Origin: Batkoa obscura
Lineage: Eukaryota; Entomophthoromycota; Entomophthoromycetes; Entomophthorales; Batkoaceae
DNA length: 56,383 bases
Reading direction: 5' to 3'
NCBI GenBank assembly: GCA_030770535.1
Contig: JASVEC010000107.1
Coordinates: 1 to 56,383, forward strand
The position numbers were made by a program, and so were the translations under genes. The notes beneath the pieces were generated by a model that saw nothing but the letters and a program-made list of their open reading frames with translations, was not told where the DNA came from and did not search any database. This document shows positions 14,745 through 25,576 of this stretch, in pieces. Numbering within the stretch: position 1 is the stretch's first letter; every line of letters starts with the position of its first letter.

Positions 14745-16448
14745 TTAAGTAATCCTAACATTTAACAATCTATTTCTATCATTCAACAAACTACTTACTT
14801 GCTTAGTAAATATCGAAATTTTTAAATTCTCTGTTATCTTCGTAAGGTAAGCTGGGATCGATCTTTTAATTTTTCTGTTTTCTATAGACTCTATAACTTT
14901 AATTGGGACTATATCGCTTTTTTTTGATGTATCAGATACTGGATAACAATGTAGTTTATTGTTATGTTTAATAAAATGTAAATACTTCTTAATGCCCTGC
15001 ATCTCTATTATTCTTTTTGTATTTTTGTTTCTTTTATACTTTTTAAAAATTATATCTGTTTTCCCATTATTAACAGTTGAGTTATTAATTTTATTATGCT
15101 CACAAATAAAAGCCTCAAATCTTGAAATTAATTGATCGATATCTTCTATTTTACCTAACGCTTCAAAACTACTTTTCCATTTTGAAAGGTTTCCAAAATG
15201 CCCATCAACTATACTTTTTCCATGATGCTCAGCAAAAAAATTAAGATTAACATTCAAACTACTATTTATTTTATGAATTTCTTCAAACATATAGTGTAGA
15301 AACTCTTGGGATCTAAAATGATTTCCTGTATCTGCCCATATATTAATTTTTGTAAACTTTTTAAATAGAAGCTCTGTAGAGATTAAATCGATTAAACAAT
15401 CTCCTGCATATGCTGAATCATGATTCAATATTTCAGATAAATAATCAAAGTAAACTTTGCCTATTGTTTTATCATCTTTTAAATATAATACACCAAAGCC
15501 TAATACTGATATAGCTTGTTTATTATAATGATCTAGATTTATTGAATCTGGTCTTGTCCCTATTTCCATATTTTGTTTAAAATCTAAAACTATTATACAA
15601 CTTTTGTTATTTAATTTTTTGATAGTTTCATTAAATGTGTTTTTTTGAGTATCAACACAGAATTTATGTAATTTGTATAATTTTTCTTCTTCGTTGAAAA
15701 TTTCTTCTATCTCTGCTTTGTTTTTTGCTGTATTTATTTTATTTTCAAATAACTTTTTTCTAACTGTATACTGGGTACATATATTACATAGATCCGTTTT
15801 TCTTGCTGGATTTTTGAAATTACTTGGTATATATTTAAAGAACGTTGACCTGGCTACTGCTTTATCTCTTAGATCATTCAAATATTTACTATATATCATT
15901 CTTCTACTTTTATTTAATATATATATATTATCTGATGAATATTTACTATCGTTATTTTTTTTATTAAATCTTGATGAAATAGTTGAATCATTTAGTAAAT
16001 ATTGTATGATAGTTTCAATTTGGTCATCTTTAATTTTTTTTGTATTTTTAATAATAGGTTTTAATGTTGATATTTTATTATTATTACTTGTTTTTGAATA
16101 ATCATATTGATTTCTATTTATATTAAACCCAAAACTCTTACATTCATCAAAAGAATATACTGAAGCTATAGTTGATAATAACGCTACTTGCTGATTTTTG
16201 TTTCCTGTTTCTCTTAAAGCACTAATTTTATACATTACTTGATTAAGTTTATTATTATCGATAGTAAACTTTGATAATATATCTTTTCTTTGTTTTGTTT
16301 TATTATAAAATTCCATAAACCTTGGGTTGTTGTAAGTAGCTCTTAAGATTGATGTAAATGAATTACAATGTTTATATTGTGTACTCCTCCCTATTGTATT
16401 GAAGTTTTCAAAAATTCCATTTCGAAGTTTAGTTATGAAAGTTTGCAT
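14745..16448 (-). CDS. DDE-type transposase, family not recognised
   Basis: A 567-residue intronless protein. A zinc-knuckle-like CNIC lies at residues 221-224. The catalytic core candidates are Asp289 in IIVLDFKQNMEIG at the end of a hydrophobic strand, Asp373 in INIWADTGNHFRSQE, and Glu407 or Asp415 in FFAEHHGKSIVDGHFG. The spacing, with an EHHGK block and a following Trp (LSKWKS), is typical of eukaryotic RNase H-fold transposases found as uncharacterised proteins in invertebrates and early-diverging fungi, but I cannot assign a named superfamily. The N-terminal ~140 residues are basic and could bind DNA. Since the frame is full length and inside matching TIRs, the enzyme may be functional. 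Confidence 0.75.
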   Translation of the reverse strand: MQTFITKLRNGIFENFNTIGRSTQYKHCNSFTSILRATYNNPRFMEFYNKTKQRKDILSKFTIDNNKLNQVMYKISALRETGNKNQQVALLSTIASVYSFDECKSFGFNINRNQYDYSKTSNNNKISTLKPIIKNTKKIKDDQIETIIQYLLNDSTISSRFNKKNNDSKYSSDNIYILNKSRRMIYSKYLNDLRDKAVARSTFFKYIPSNFKNPARKTDLCNICTQYTVRKKLFENKINTAKNKAEIEEIFNEEEKLYKLHKFCVDTQKNTFNETIKKLNNKSCIIVLDFKQNMEIGTRPDSINLDHYNKQAISVLGFGVLYLKDDKTIGKVYFDYLSEILNHDSAYAGDCLIDLISTELLFKKFTKINIWADTGNHFRSQEFLHYMFEEIHKINSSLNVNLNFFAEHHGKSIVDGHFGNLSKWKSSFEALGKIEDIDQLISRFEAFICEHNKINNSTVNNGKTDIIFKKYKRNKNTKRIIEMQGIKKYLHFIKHNNKLHCYPVSDTSKKSDIVPIKVIESIENRKIKRSIPAYLTKITENLKISIFTKQVSSLLNDRNRLLNVRIT

Positions 16449-16734
16449 TTTATTTTTATTTCAACAAAAAATAAAGTCAAATAAAGTCAAATAACTGTGT
16501 TTATATAATTATGTATTTATATAATTATATAATCATATAGTTATATATTATATATCTGTTAAATATCTAACAGAACTAACATAAAATATATAGTTAGGAA
16601 AATTAGCTATTTAAGAAAAGGAAACAATTAAAATAAGTTTTAAATAGAGACATTTAATTTTAGGCTTTTTAGATTTAACCGTTATATTGAACACAAACTT
16701 GGAATTTTAAATTTGGATTAATTTCTAAGTAGAT

Positions 16735-16759
16735 TCTGAAACCAATTAGGACAGCCCCA
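16735..16759 (-). repeat. Right terminal inverted repeat of the DDE element
   Basis: Reads TGGGGCTGTCCTAATTGG on the minus strand from 16759 and is followed by TA at 16760-16761. The inner continuation (TTTCAGAATCTACTT) resembles the opposite end of the MITE family. Confidence 0.75.
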
Positions 16760-17065
16760 TATACTTTCATTTTTAACTTTTAAATGTATGCTACTAACTA
16801 CTAATTATTATTTAGATTTATTAATGATGGTAGTTTATTTGTAATATCTAGTTAATAAGTTTTTATTACATCACTAAAAATTTTGATGTGTAAACATAAA
16901 TTATTATTATATTAAATATTTTGATGTTGCAATTGTATACTTCTGCCACTAATTTTTATTAAAAAGTTGCAATTTATATAATAAATAGCTTTATAAAGAT
17001 ACAAGCACATTAGAATCTAAATAAAAAGTATGTTAGTGTTAATAATACTAAGTTTATATAGCATA

Positions 17066-17152
17066 TAGGGATTTGTTCTTTTATTTAATAATTTTACTAA
17101 CAATCTTTCTGCCCAAACAACGCTTAAAAAATGATGAAACCAAAAACCCCCA
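17066..17152 (+). mobile_element. MITE copy, forward
   Basis: Flanked by TA on both sides. Contains the family core TTTTACTAACAATCTTTCTG and CGCTTAAAAAATGATGAA and ends ACCCCCA. About 87 bp, slightly shortened. Confidence 0.7.
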
Positions 17153-18275
17153 TATAATAAAAAAGCTTCATTTATAATATTATAGTTAATATACATTTAT
17201 TGCAACAAGTACTTTTATTGAAAACAAATTTTTCATATAGTATGTAATTAACCTTATTGTTTTTTATTATTATTAATTGTTATCTAATTAAGACGTATAC
17301 TAAAGGATGTTTTTTATAAAATTCTTTTAATGACAAGTTATCTAACTTTTATATAACAAAAAATGTATAGAAAACAAAACAAAGGCTATTTCAATATATT
17401 AGCAAAACAATAAGCTTTAAACTCAAAAAAAATCAAATATTTACAAAAAAAAAATAAAGCTGTAAGTTATCTTTTTAATCTTCTAAATTACTTCAATTGT
17501 TGGCAATAATTATTTTACGAATTTTATCTGTTTTTGGTTTTTTATTTTTACCATTACATAAAATGATTATAGGAAGTGTAATTTTGAATATCAAGTATTT
17601 GATTCATTTAAAAAGACAAGTGTCCTAATCTTAGGTTCTAAAATGAGATATAGTTATCGATATCTTTAGAATGAGCCTAAAGGATTTATATACTTCAATA
17701 AGCGATAGGTATGTAATTATCTCAACCATTTCAAAATAAATTCAACAAGTTAAAAAAATAAATTTAATTAAAATATAATATACGTTGATTAAATATCTAA
17801 GGTAAAGCAAAATAAGAGTATTTTACCTAGTATCTGAAAACTATATAGATACACTTAACAATCGCTGTTTATCATATACTAGAGGAAAACCTAATCTTTT
17901 TGCCAGTAACCACCATTTTAATAGCACTTGTATAGATTTGATCTGCTTTTATACAGTATATGTAAAGTTATCGAAAAATTAAATAGCGTATCATTATAAT
18001 ATATCCTTAATATCATATTTTTACGTAAATACTGAATTATTTTCCACTTTTAAATATTTATAGTAAATAGAATACTATAATTATTAAATTTTTTATTTAC
18101 ATTATTTTAAATTATTGTATTATTTAATATTGCCTAACTATTGTGTATTTATGATTTTAATAAATTGTTTATTTTAAAATGGTATTAAATTTAGTCCAAA
18201 ATAAAATGAACAGTATAAACAAGTGTTAAATGCCATTAATAAATATGTTAAAAATACCTCATTATATAATTCATA

Positions 18276-18346
18276 TGGCAATGTTTTTTGACTTCATTGC
18301 TTTTCCCGTTTTTTAAGTGCTATTTAAACAAAGAAATACATGCCCA
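18276..18346 (-). mobile_element. MITE copy, reverse, shortened
   Basis: TA-flanked. Has the outer end (GTTTTTTGACTTCATTGC) and centre (TTTTTAAGTGCTATTTAAAC) but lacks most of the GGAAAAATTGTTAG arm. Ends GCCCA before TA. Confidence 0.6.
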
Positions 18347-19034
18347 TATTTTGGTGCCAAAGAAAAGGCTCAAATTAGCAACTCGTTAAACAGTCAGTAT
18401 CCATAATTTACATAGGCTATTTCCATTCACACATTTTTAATATGGCCCCCTACACTTTCTAGATTAATTTTATATGAACAACCGCTTCTAATAAAATCAT
18501 CTCTGTATGCATCTGGATTGCTAATAATAATTAAACTAGTAGAGAAATAAAAACATAAGAAAAGTATAAAGATAAATTCAATAAGTCATTATCATTTTTT
18601 ATTCCTAGTTAAAAAGAATTGTCTATTCATAACAAGATAAAACTTGATGAATGAAGCAAAGACAAATAACATGTAAGAAATGCTGTTAGAAAGGTAAATA
18701 TGAGTAACAAAAGCATAAAGGACAGCAAAAAAGTGAATACCTTAGGCTTATGAAAGGGGTAGAATGAATCTCTTTAATATCGTTTAAAATCAATTACATC
18801 CAAAAGATCTAGAATCCAAATTCTATGAGGCCTTTAAACTATGACAAGATAGTCCTATCCTATAGTATAAGTAAATAATTTTATATTTTTGTCCTTTGAG
18901 TTTTTTACTTACACTTTATCTCCATCCAATCAAACTAGCTTTACTATTTTTCTATTTTTCTATTTATTAAGCCAAGCTTTTAAGCTATAGTTTTCTATAT
19001 TATTCTCATTAAAAAAATATTCTTAAAAAATAAA

Positions 19035-19450
19035 ATGAGTTGGATCCATGAAGAACACATGCCATTGATCAATTATTATATGATGTTAGCACCCTTTATA
19101 CTAGCAGGTAAACTTATCCCTCCTTCATTCAATTTCAATAGCACTTATCATCCTATTTAGCCATTTTAATAATAAGAAAACATTATAATTCAACTCCTAT
19201 AGAAGTGATTGAAAGTGGTTCTTTTCTTCAAGATATAAGAGATGGTTTAACAAGCAACAACTTTGATTTGAACCAAAATAATACGGATTTAAGGGATGGT
19301 TTAGGATCCAGTGATGAAATTAAAAACATAATGCTAAAATATAAATGTGACTTTGATGAAGCCAGGTTAATCCGACAGAGAGAATTAATGATTAAAAACA
19401 ATATTGATCCGGATACCGGTCTACCATTAGATGCTAAAGCAGTATATTAA
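19035..19450 (+). CDS. DUF2015 / UPF0357 family protein
   Basis: Two exons, 19035-19107 and 19161-19450, with a 53-bp intron; 120 residues. An N-terminal membrane anchor (YYMMLAPFILA...ILIIR, about residues 15-31) is followed by the conserved domain: DIRDGLTSNNFDL, DLRDGLGSSDEIKNIM, DFDEARLIRQRELMIKNNI and DPDTGLPLDAKAVY. This matches the fungal UPF0357 family (yeast YCL012C), whose function is unknown. Length and motif order agree with the family. The gene converges on the SH3 protein gene, 200 bp between stops. Confidence 0.88.
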
Positions 19451-19652
19451 TTCTAGTTTTTTTATATTAAAGTTTCTTTTTAAGTTTAATTCAAATTAAT
19501 ATTTTGACTATTTTTAAATTTCAATCTCTTTTTAAAAATAAAGCATTTAAAAATTATGAAATTTATTACTTCTCTCAACTCTACTCAATAAACAAAGAGA
19601 ACTTTAATCATAACAGCCTTATTATCCTCCTTCACTTCAACTTCTTCCACAA

Positions 19653-20226
19653 TCACTCGTCCAAAAACTCAACATAATTTTCAGGAATAAGTCCCAACTT
19701 CTCATCTTTATAGAAGCCTACTAGCCAACCTTCAGTTTGGCGATAATGTACATAAAGTTCATCGCCTTTTTTAAAAGTTAATTCTGTTGGATTTTCTGCA
19801 TTGAAATCGTATAAAGCTCTCACTCTTCCTGTAAATTTACTTTCTCTTTCCATACTATCGGAGCTTGGTGCAGCTCCTACCTCTGTGGCTGGAGTTTCTT
19901 CAGTTTGTCCCCAGTGTTTAATGTCTTCCATTGGGAATCCGAAATCCCTTACTTTCAAGGTACATGGGTCATAGAATTCTATTATGTTTATTAATATGTT
20001 AGTTTTTAATGTCTTGTTTCGGTAGTGGAAATTGAAGCTGTTGAGTCAAATTGTTCTTTATTACCTTTTTTAAATAGATCCTAAGAATTAGTTGTGTGAG
20101 TAAGCAAGTAAAATTTAAAAAAATTGTGCTTACCTTTTTTTCATTGTCATTTAAATTCACCGTTAATTTTAATATTTCTTGTACTTTACTCTTTTGATCT
20201 TCTGGTTTGATGACTTGACTTACCAT
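19653..20226 (-). CDS. SH3-domain adaptor, Nbp2/Skb5-like
   Basis: Three exons: 20226-20134, a 16-bp microexon 20080-20065, and 19978-19653, totalling 144 residues. The 86-bp second intron has a CTAAC branch-like site just before its acceptor. The middle block FYDPCTLKVRDFGFP precedes one C-terminal SH3 domain (about residues 85-142): ALYDFNAENPTELTFKKGDE, then EGWLVGFY and GLIPENYVEFL, with the ALYDF, W and PxNYV residues of a working ligand groove. Fungal Nbp2/Skb5 are small single-SH3 adaptors that bring the PP2C phosphatase to MAP-kinase modules or bind PAK kinase. The assignment rests on size and SH3 position; another one-SH3 adaptor cannot be excluded. Confidence 0.75.
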
Positions 20227-20896
20227 TTTTCAATTTTTGCTATTAAAAAGCTGAATGTGGAGCTGAATTCTTTTACATTTTAGCTTTTGACTAGCGAGCT
20301 ATTTATTGGTTACTTTAATTTTCATAAATTAATATGGCCAAGTTTAGTAACCTGAATTTGAACTTTTTGAAATTTGAAATTTGAAAAATTTACTATGAAT
20401 GTTTTATTAATTTGTGCATTTGTCATGTGTCATAAAGCTCAAAAAAAATTAGGGCATGTTTTTTTAGCTTAATCATTTACTAAAAAAATTCTATTCAATA
20501 GTTATTAAAACTGGTCAAATAAATATAATTGAAAAAGCCTACTAATATCAATTTACTTTGTGAAACATGGTTTAGAGCTATTGATATTATATACTTCATC
20601 TGTCACAAAGACATTTAGTTATAATAAATTAAACTTTAAAAACCAATGTTATATAGTGATAACAATTAAAATACTACAAAAAAGTATGATGTAATAAGCT
20701 TGATTATTTTAACTACACTTTCTCAAACGTTCCAATAAGTAAAAAGATATTTTATCAGAATTAACAAAGAGATACCTTTAAAGACCTATTAGATATACAT
20801 CCATGACGCGCTATACTATAAAACCTTTTTGGGTTTATCCACAGCTAGGGTCTTCATCAAAAGATTAACTGTAATAAATAAACCTAGTTTTTTCAA
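20227..20896. other. Intergenic, possible MITE fragment
   Basis: No gene seen. At about 20450-20505 GGGCATGTTTTTTTAGCTTA followed by AATCATTTACT resembles one arm of the MITE family but the rest is not recognisable. Confidence 0.35.
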
Positions 20897-21792
20897 TTAT
20901 TTATATTCATAAATTTCAGCTCTTATATGAACATATTCAAAGCTTCTTGATGGAAGATGAGCGAAAAAATCATAGGTATTAGTATGGCGAGCCACAAGAT
21001 GGGCATGATTTGCAATATATTGAGCAAACCCTTCACTGATTACTTTTGGGCTCGCATAAGCAAGTGCTTCAATTTGATTTTTTAAATTATTTTCTTTTAA
21101 AAAACCTTTCCGTTTTAGAGAACTGGCGCTGGTCATAGCAGCGTTCAGAGAAATACCAGTAATTAAAAACTGACCAATCTTTACATTTTGGATTTTTAAG
21201 AAGATAGAGGGTCGTTTTTTGATATTGTTTTTGTAAAGTAACTATTGCTTCATAAAACCTCTATGCACTGAAACGTTCTTTTTAGCACTGGAATATTAAA
21301 TAAGTTTACAATCATAATTAATTTCCCAATTTTTCGAACTAACGGTACCAAAATAAGAAATCAATACTATTTCGATACCCGGATTAACTCCAGTTACTGG
21401 ATAAAGATCTTTTTCTTCATCTCTTATAACTGAATAATATAAAGAAGTTTTAGAACAGATACAATTTCTGCTACTTACTGATTCTTCAAAGCATATAGTA
21501 AGCAAGGTATATTTGTAATTAAAAAAAAGAGATTGGATAGTAGCAGAAGTAATGTTACATGGTTCAACTGATTCTTCACTAGGAATACATTTTTATAGCA
21601 GTGGTAAATCTGCAAAGAGTCAAATCATTCATCCCTTGTAACAGGTCCTTTGGCAGTAAAAGTAGCGTATAGCTTATCCTCTACAGTTTGTAAATCCCCA
21701 TTGTTGCTTTCAAAAAGAGCAATGTTTTGGGAGTTGTAAATACTAGCACCAAAAGCTAAACTTAATAAAAAGATTTTTTTAGTTGAGGTCAT
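20897..21792 (-). pseudogene. Secreted-protein-like locus, uncertain gene or relic
   Basis: A start at 21792 gives MTSTKKIFLLSLAFGASIYN, a convincing signal peptide, then NIALFESNNGDLQTVEDKLY. Further downstream an open frame has a Cys-rich stretch (CIPSEESVEPCN, ICFEESVSSRNCICS) and GVNPGIEIVLISYFGTV (21505-21296). After a possible intron, a last part has NPKCKDWSVFNYWYFSERCY in one frame, while another frame is open to 20897 (AYASPKVISEGFAQYIANHA). The coding-like composition changes frame several times, so this is either a multi-exon secreted protein that I cannot resolve or a decaying gene. No family is recognised. Confidence 0.35.
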
Positions 21793-21887
21793 TCTGATTA
21801 CAAGAAAAATTATACATAATATCGCTAGGAAGACACCTTATTTGTACTGTTTATAAATTGGTCCAAAAGTATTTCTAGCACCATTAC

Positions 21888-22092
21888 AAAGCCGTTCTTT
21901 TTTCTGGCCCATTTTGTTACCTTTTTTAATAAACTCCGAAGATATTTTACTAAATGGGGAATATTTTTTGGTTTCTTCAATTTTTCCATTGTTCAAGCGC
22001 TATTTGAGCGGAAAGGTTATCAGTAAATTTCTTGATCAAAAAAGATGTCTACAAAAAAGACGACAAAATGGATAAGAAAAAAGAACGGCTTC
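21888..22092. repeat. Inverted-repeat unit with nested MITE
   Basis: The 30-bp arm 21888-21917 (AAGCCGTTCTTTTTTCTGGC then CCATTTTGT) is repeated in inverted form at 22063-22092 with about three mismatches. The interior contains a MITE copy (21955-22050) nearly alone. It may be a foldback element or a second MITE family that received the first one. Confidence 0.65.
21955..22050 (-). mobile_element. MITE copy, reverse, nested in an inverted repeat
   Basis: Starts TGGGGAATATTTTTTGG, followed by TTTCTTCAATTTTTCCATTG and the core TTCAAGCGCTATTTGAGCGG. The far end is degenerate (GATCAAAAAAGATGTCT). Confidence 0.6.
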
Positions 22093-24240
22093 TGGCAGAA
22101 ACTTAACTATTTCCGACTCGAGCAATCTGGATATCTTGAATTAGTATTTAGCAGCTATACAATTGCTTATAGAATGCCAGTACAATAAGATCTACCAATT
22201 AATTTTCCTATTAATTTTTTTAATGCTTTATAAAAATTGATGAGTCAACTTACAAAATAGACCAGCTTATTGTTTTAAATTAAGAATAACGATTGAGTTA
22301 TATAAGAGTGGTCTAACAAACATATAGCTTGGCATTAAAGCCACTCATTTTGAAACACCTTTATATAGCAAAATATTTTTATTTGACTATCAAGTCCAGA
22401 TTAAGGAGTAAGTTTTCAAGTTAGATTATTTACTCAAGATTAACTTTTTTTTGATTTTAGTTTATTGTGAAAAAAGCAAATTGGAGAACATGGATACATA
22501 ATAAAACAATAACCATGTTTCCACGTTGAAATTATGTAGTTAAAAAGTTTAGTACTGGATACACTGTGTTTTTGTTTTAAAAAAAAAACAATAAGCAAGG
22601 ACCCCAGATGAGAACTCAAAGGGGGAAAACTCCAATTTTAAATTACTGAAAAATGGAAAAAATAATGAAATAGAAAATTTTTCTCCTAATGTTTTTTACC
22701 TACTTTTTTATTTTGATATTATCTAGTTCTTTAAAATTATTCACGTAATAATATTTTTTAGTGGATATGCAGAGATAATTAAATTTAAAGATAATTTATA
22801 CTTTAATACTGAGGGTGTATTTTTGTGTTTAGAATTTTACTAACAATTTTTCTACTCAAATAGTGCTTAAAAGATAGAGAAAGTAATGAAGTCAAAAAAA
22901 ATATCCCCACTCTTATTTTTAACTTCACTACAATGAAATGAAACCAAATTTAAGTTAATAATACTAAATTTCAAGATATAACGTTATCTTCACTCTTTTT
23001 TGAGCCATACATAAAATTTTTGTGTCTTTACAGTTTGACCCAAATCCCTCTTGGTTTTCTCTAACTAACCCCACCATCGCCACAAGTAAGTAGAGTACTC
23101 TCTGGGAAATGGAATTGCAATATACCAAATTGTATCTCTGTAATCCTTCAAAGGGAAGACAAGCCCTAGATATAATCTTTTCCCCTCGAAGGTTTATCTA
23201 CTAGTAGTTTTCGTGTCCCTTAAGCTAGTTAAGTATTTTAAGTTTTTATTGTTACAAGTAAAACATTTAGAACATTTGCTTTTCAACAAAACAAAAGGCT
23301 ATTTCATTACTATTTAAATTAAATTGCTTTTTGTATTTATTATCCTTTGTAATCAAATAAATATCCCAAAACGTTTGATTTAAAATGTATGAATAAACAA
23401 AAATAGAATAGTACAAATGTATCGCATTAGCTTTTACAACTGCAGGCCATGAATTAGTCTACAGTTGCAAAGGCAGCAAATTTATTTAATTGTTTCTAAC
23501 CTATCTTCTCTCCAATCTATCTTCTTTCTCTAATACTTACCTTTTTAATTTTATGTTTTAAATAAACCAAGCTGTCTTCTTTACTGGCTAATCCAGAAAA
23601 AACATAATATTAATGACTGTTTCTGCTTTAATATCTGATGTAGTTAATAGCTTCCAAATTACTTTTATCAAGTATATTACATTCTATATATCATATAAGA
23701 ACATTAATTAATACTACATACTAATTGTAAGAATGAAAAAATATATTACGCCAATATTACAAAAATTGAAATAGAGCTAAAATTAACTTTGTTTTATAAT
23801 ATTATAGTTTAGACACTTTTATTGTAACTATTATCCTCTATAAAAAAAAAATTAATTATATAATATATTGATGGGATCTTCCATTCATTAGCACGAATTA
23901 CTAATTAATTAGAGTATATTCACTATTTTTGTTGTATAACTAGAAATGATTTGAAATCAAAATTAAGTAACATTGGCACTTTATTAGGTAAGCTCATATT
24001 ATACAGTTCTTTTACAATTATAGCAGATGACTAAAACGTTAAAAAGCATTCATTGTGAAAATAGATGGTTTTTGTTTAGTTGCACTAACTATTTGAGCTA
24101 TGTATTATAAATCATAACTGGTCACTTAATTCAAAATTTAAACTTCTAAATTAGAAATGATAAAAACTCTATTATAACTTTTATAATATATATAATCTTA
24201 AAAAGCCAATACTCAAAATAATAAAATTAAACAAAATATA
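22093..24240. other. Intergenic region, partly a duplicated segment
   Basis: No credible gene. It contains one MITE (22809-22909) and, from about 23280 onward, sequence similar to the region upstream of the second CENP-B-type gene. The patch 23050-23220 is richer in G and C but has no readable frame or structure that I recognise. Confidence 0.4.
22809..22909 (+). mobile_element. MITE copy, forward
   Basis: Opens GAGGGTGTATTTTTGTG, core TTTTACTAACAATTTTTCTA, then TAGTGCTTAAAAGATAG, and closes AATGAAGTCAAAAAAAATAT before CCCCA. About 100 bp. Confidence 0.75.
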
Positions 24241-25250
24241 ATGAGCTCAGATCAAGAAAGTACAAATTTACAAGTAATAATTCATTCATGTACAAAGAAA
24301 GTACGTAAAGTACTAACCTCGGATGAAAAAGAACAAATTATTGAATTGCATAAACAAGGCTATTACCATCAAGATTTGGCAGACCAATATCGAGTAGGAC
24401 GCAGCACAATAACTAAATTACTGTTGAAACAAGAAAGGATAGATAAAACTGGACAAGATATAAACCAAATAAGAAAACAAAGATATTCTCTTAGTCTAGA
24501 ATATCTAGAGAGTGTGCTTATTGATTGTTTTTGTGATGAAGTGATCAAAAATGAAAAAAAACATCTTTATTTTAAATACAATACAATAATAGCTGAAATA
24601 GTTGATAAAGCACAAAAATTAGCTATTGAGTTAGATATCAAACAGTTCAAAGGGAGTAATTATTGGTTTAATAAATTTCGTAGAAAGTATAATATTAAAT
24701 TTCAAGATGGTACAACTTCCGATGCTGTAAATAATAGCAATTCACCAACTAATATTCTAAAAAGTAATGTACCAATAAACTATGAAATTACATTAGATAA
24801 CCAGATTATTGGGAGCAACTAGGTTGTTATAATAATACTAATACTGTAAATAGCTTAAATAATACAAACTTTAATAATGATTTTATGCTTTTCAATAATT
24901 CAAATCAAAACGGCTTAACCGAATTTAACATTAACAACTGTAATATGAATATTAACATACCGACATTCATTTCCGATATCACTTGTCCTATCCAATATAT
25001 ACCACAGCCAGTGCCTATATTTAATCCTATCTCATTGAATACAGGTAATATTCAATTTGTATCGCAATCAGCTCCTATATGTGATTCCACATCGCTAACT
25101 CTATGTCCTCTTCAGCATATAATACAACCAGTTAATATATCCTACTCTATCCAACCTGACATATGTCCTTTTCAGTGCACATCACAGCCAGATAATATCA
25201 CCATGTATTCTACCAATAACACTTTGAATTTTGAATAATTTATAATAATA
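23280..25250 (+). repeat. Duplicated segment, copy 1 (with CENP-B-type gene)
   Basis: Resembles 44420-46230 in the same orientation, not only in the gene but in flanking patches such as CTTTTATTGTAACT followed by TCCATAAAA-like bases, ATAAACAAAAAT...TACAAAT, and TAATAGCTTTT. Boundaries are approximate; divergence outside the gene is high. Confidence 0.55.
24241..25238 (+). CDS. CENP-B/pogo-type DNA-binding protein without DDE core, copy 1 (frame-shifted)
   Basis: The main frame 24241-24822 encodes 193 residues. An N-terminal psq/CENP-B HTH (KVLTSDEKEQIIELHKQGYY, then HQDLADQYRVGRSTITKLL) is followed by a Tc5/CENP-B-type HTH (LEYLESVLIDCFCDE..., ELDIKQFKGSNYWFNKFRRK). No DDE domain follows. 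Compared with the paralogue at 45299, homology continues in another frame from about 24813 (EQLGCYNNTN) to 25238, covering an Asn-rich linker and a tail of degenerate ~20-residue repeats (PIQYIPQPVPIF, FVSQSAPI, LQHIIQPVNI, FQCTSQPDNI). So one shift near 24800-24815 shortens this copy unless an unseen splice corrects it. The head is typical of pogo/Tigger transposases and domesticated CENP-B-like proteins. Confidence 0.7.
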
Positions 25251-25378
25251 ATAATTAATAATTAATAAAGTGTGATTACTTATTAGGCTTGGTTTTTTTT
25301 AAACTATATAGTTATATTAGCATTAATTTTCTTATTCAAATTAGTTATTATACTATAAACTATTTTAAATGTAAAATA

Positions 25379-25477
25379 AGGGGATGTATTTTTTTGTTTA
25401 AGAATTATATTAATAATCTTTCCATTTAAATAGCTCTCTTAAAAAATGAAAAGTAATGAAGTCAAAAAAAACATCCC
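25379..25477 (+). mobile_element. MITE copy, forward
   Basis: AGGGGATGTATTTTTTTG at the left, TAATGAAGTCAAAAAAAACA followed by TCCC at the right, TA beside both ends. Lies 140 bp after the CENP-B-type copy 1. Confidence 0.8.
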
Positions 25478-25576
25478 TATAATTTTAAATAAATGAAAAT
25501 GGATTCCAATTTACATAATATAATAAGTTTAAATATTTTAGAGAAGTTCTCTTCTATTAGAACGTATGATTGTATA

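Larger units (their letters stand above)
14294..16759 (-). mobile_element. Whole-looking DDE DNA transposon, TA target site, TIRs
   Basis: The element runs from TGGGG at 14294 to CCCCA at 16759 (2466 bp), flanked on both sides by TA. The left end TGGGGTTGTCTGAATTAGTT and the reverse complement of the right end TGGGGCTGTCCTAATTGGTT form imperfect terminal inverted repeats that continue for a few bases with TCA. Inside lies one uninterrupted transposase frame on the minus strand (14745-16448). The single ORF, intact ends and TA duplications suggest a recently active or still active element. The superfamily is not settled: TA duplication is shared by Tc1/mariner, pogo and others, but the transposase does not read as any of these. 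Confidence 0.8.
16760..19034. other. AT-rich intergenic region with two MITEs
   Basis: About 2.3 kb without a credible gene. It carries MITE copies at 17066-17152 and 18276-18346. A short piece at about 17360-17410 (AACAAAACAAAGGCTATTTC) recurs near 23285 and, weakly, 37190. Confidence 0.5.

Noticed and set aside
15673-16101. Plus-strand hydrophobic frame inside the transposon
   Set aside because: Antisense shadow of the transposase, with no start context or family signature.
17999-18010. ATATCCTT, a U12-type donor-like string
   Set aside because: Lies in an intergenic region, with no gene or matching branch site.
23050-23220. Less AT-rich patch considered as a tRNA or other RNA gene
   Set aside because: No cloverleaf, box motifs or frame could be recognised.
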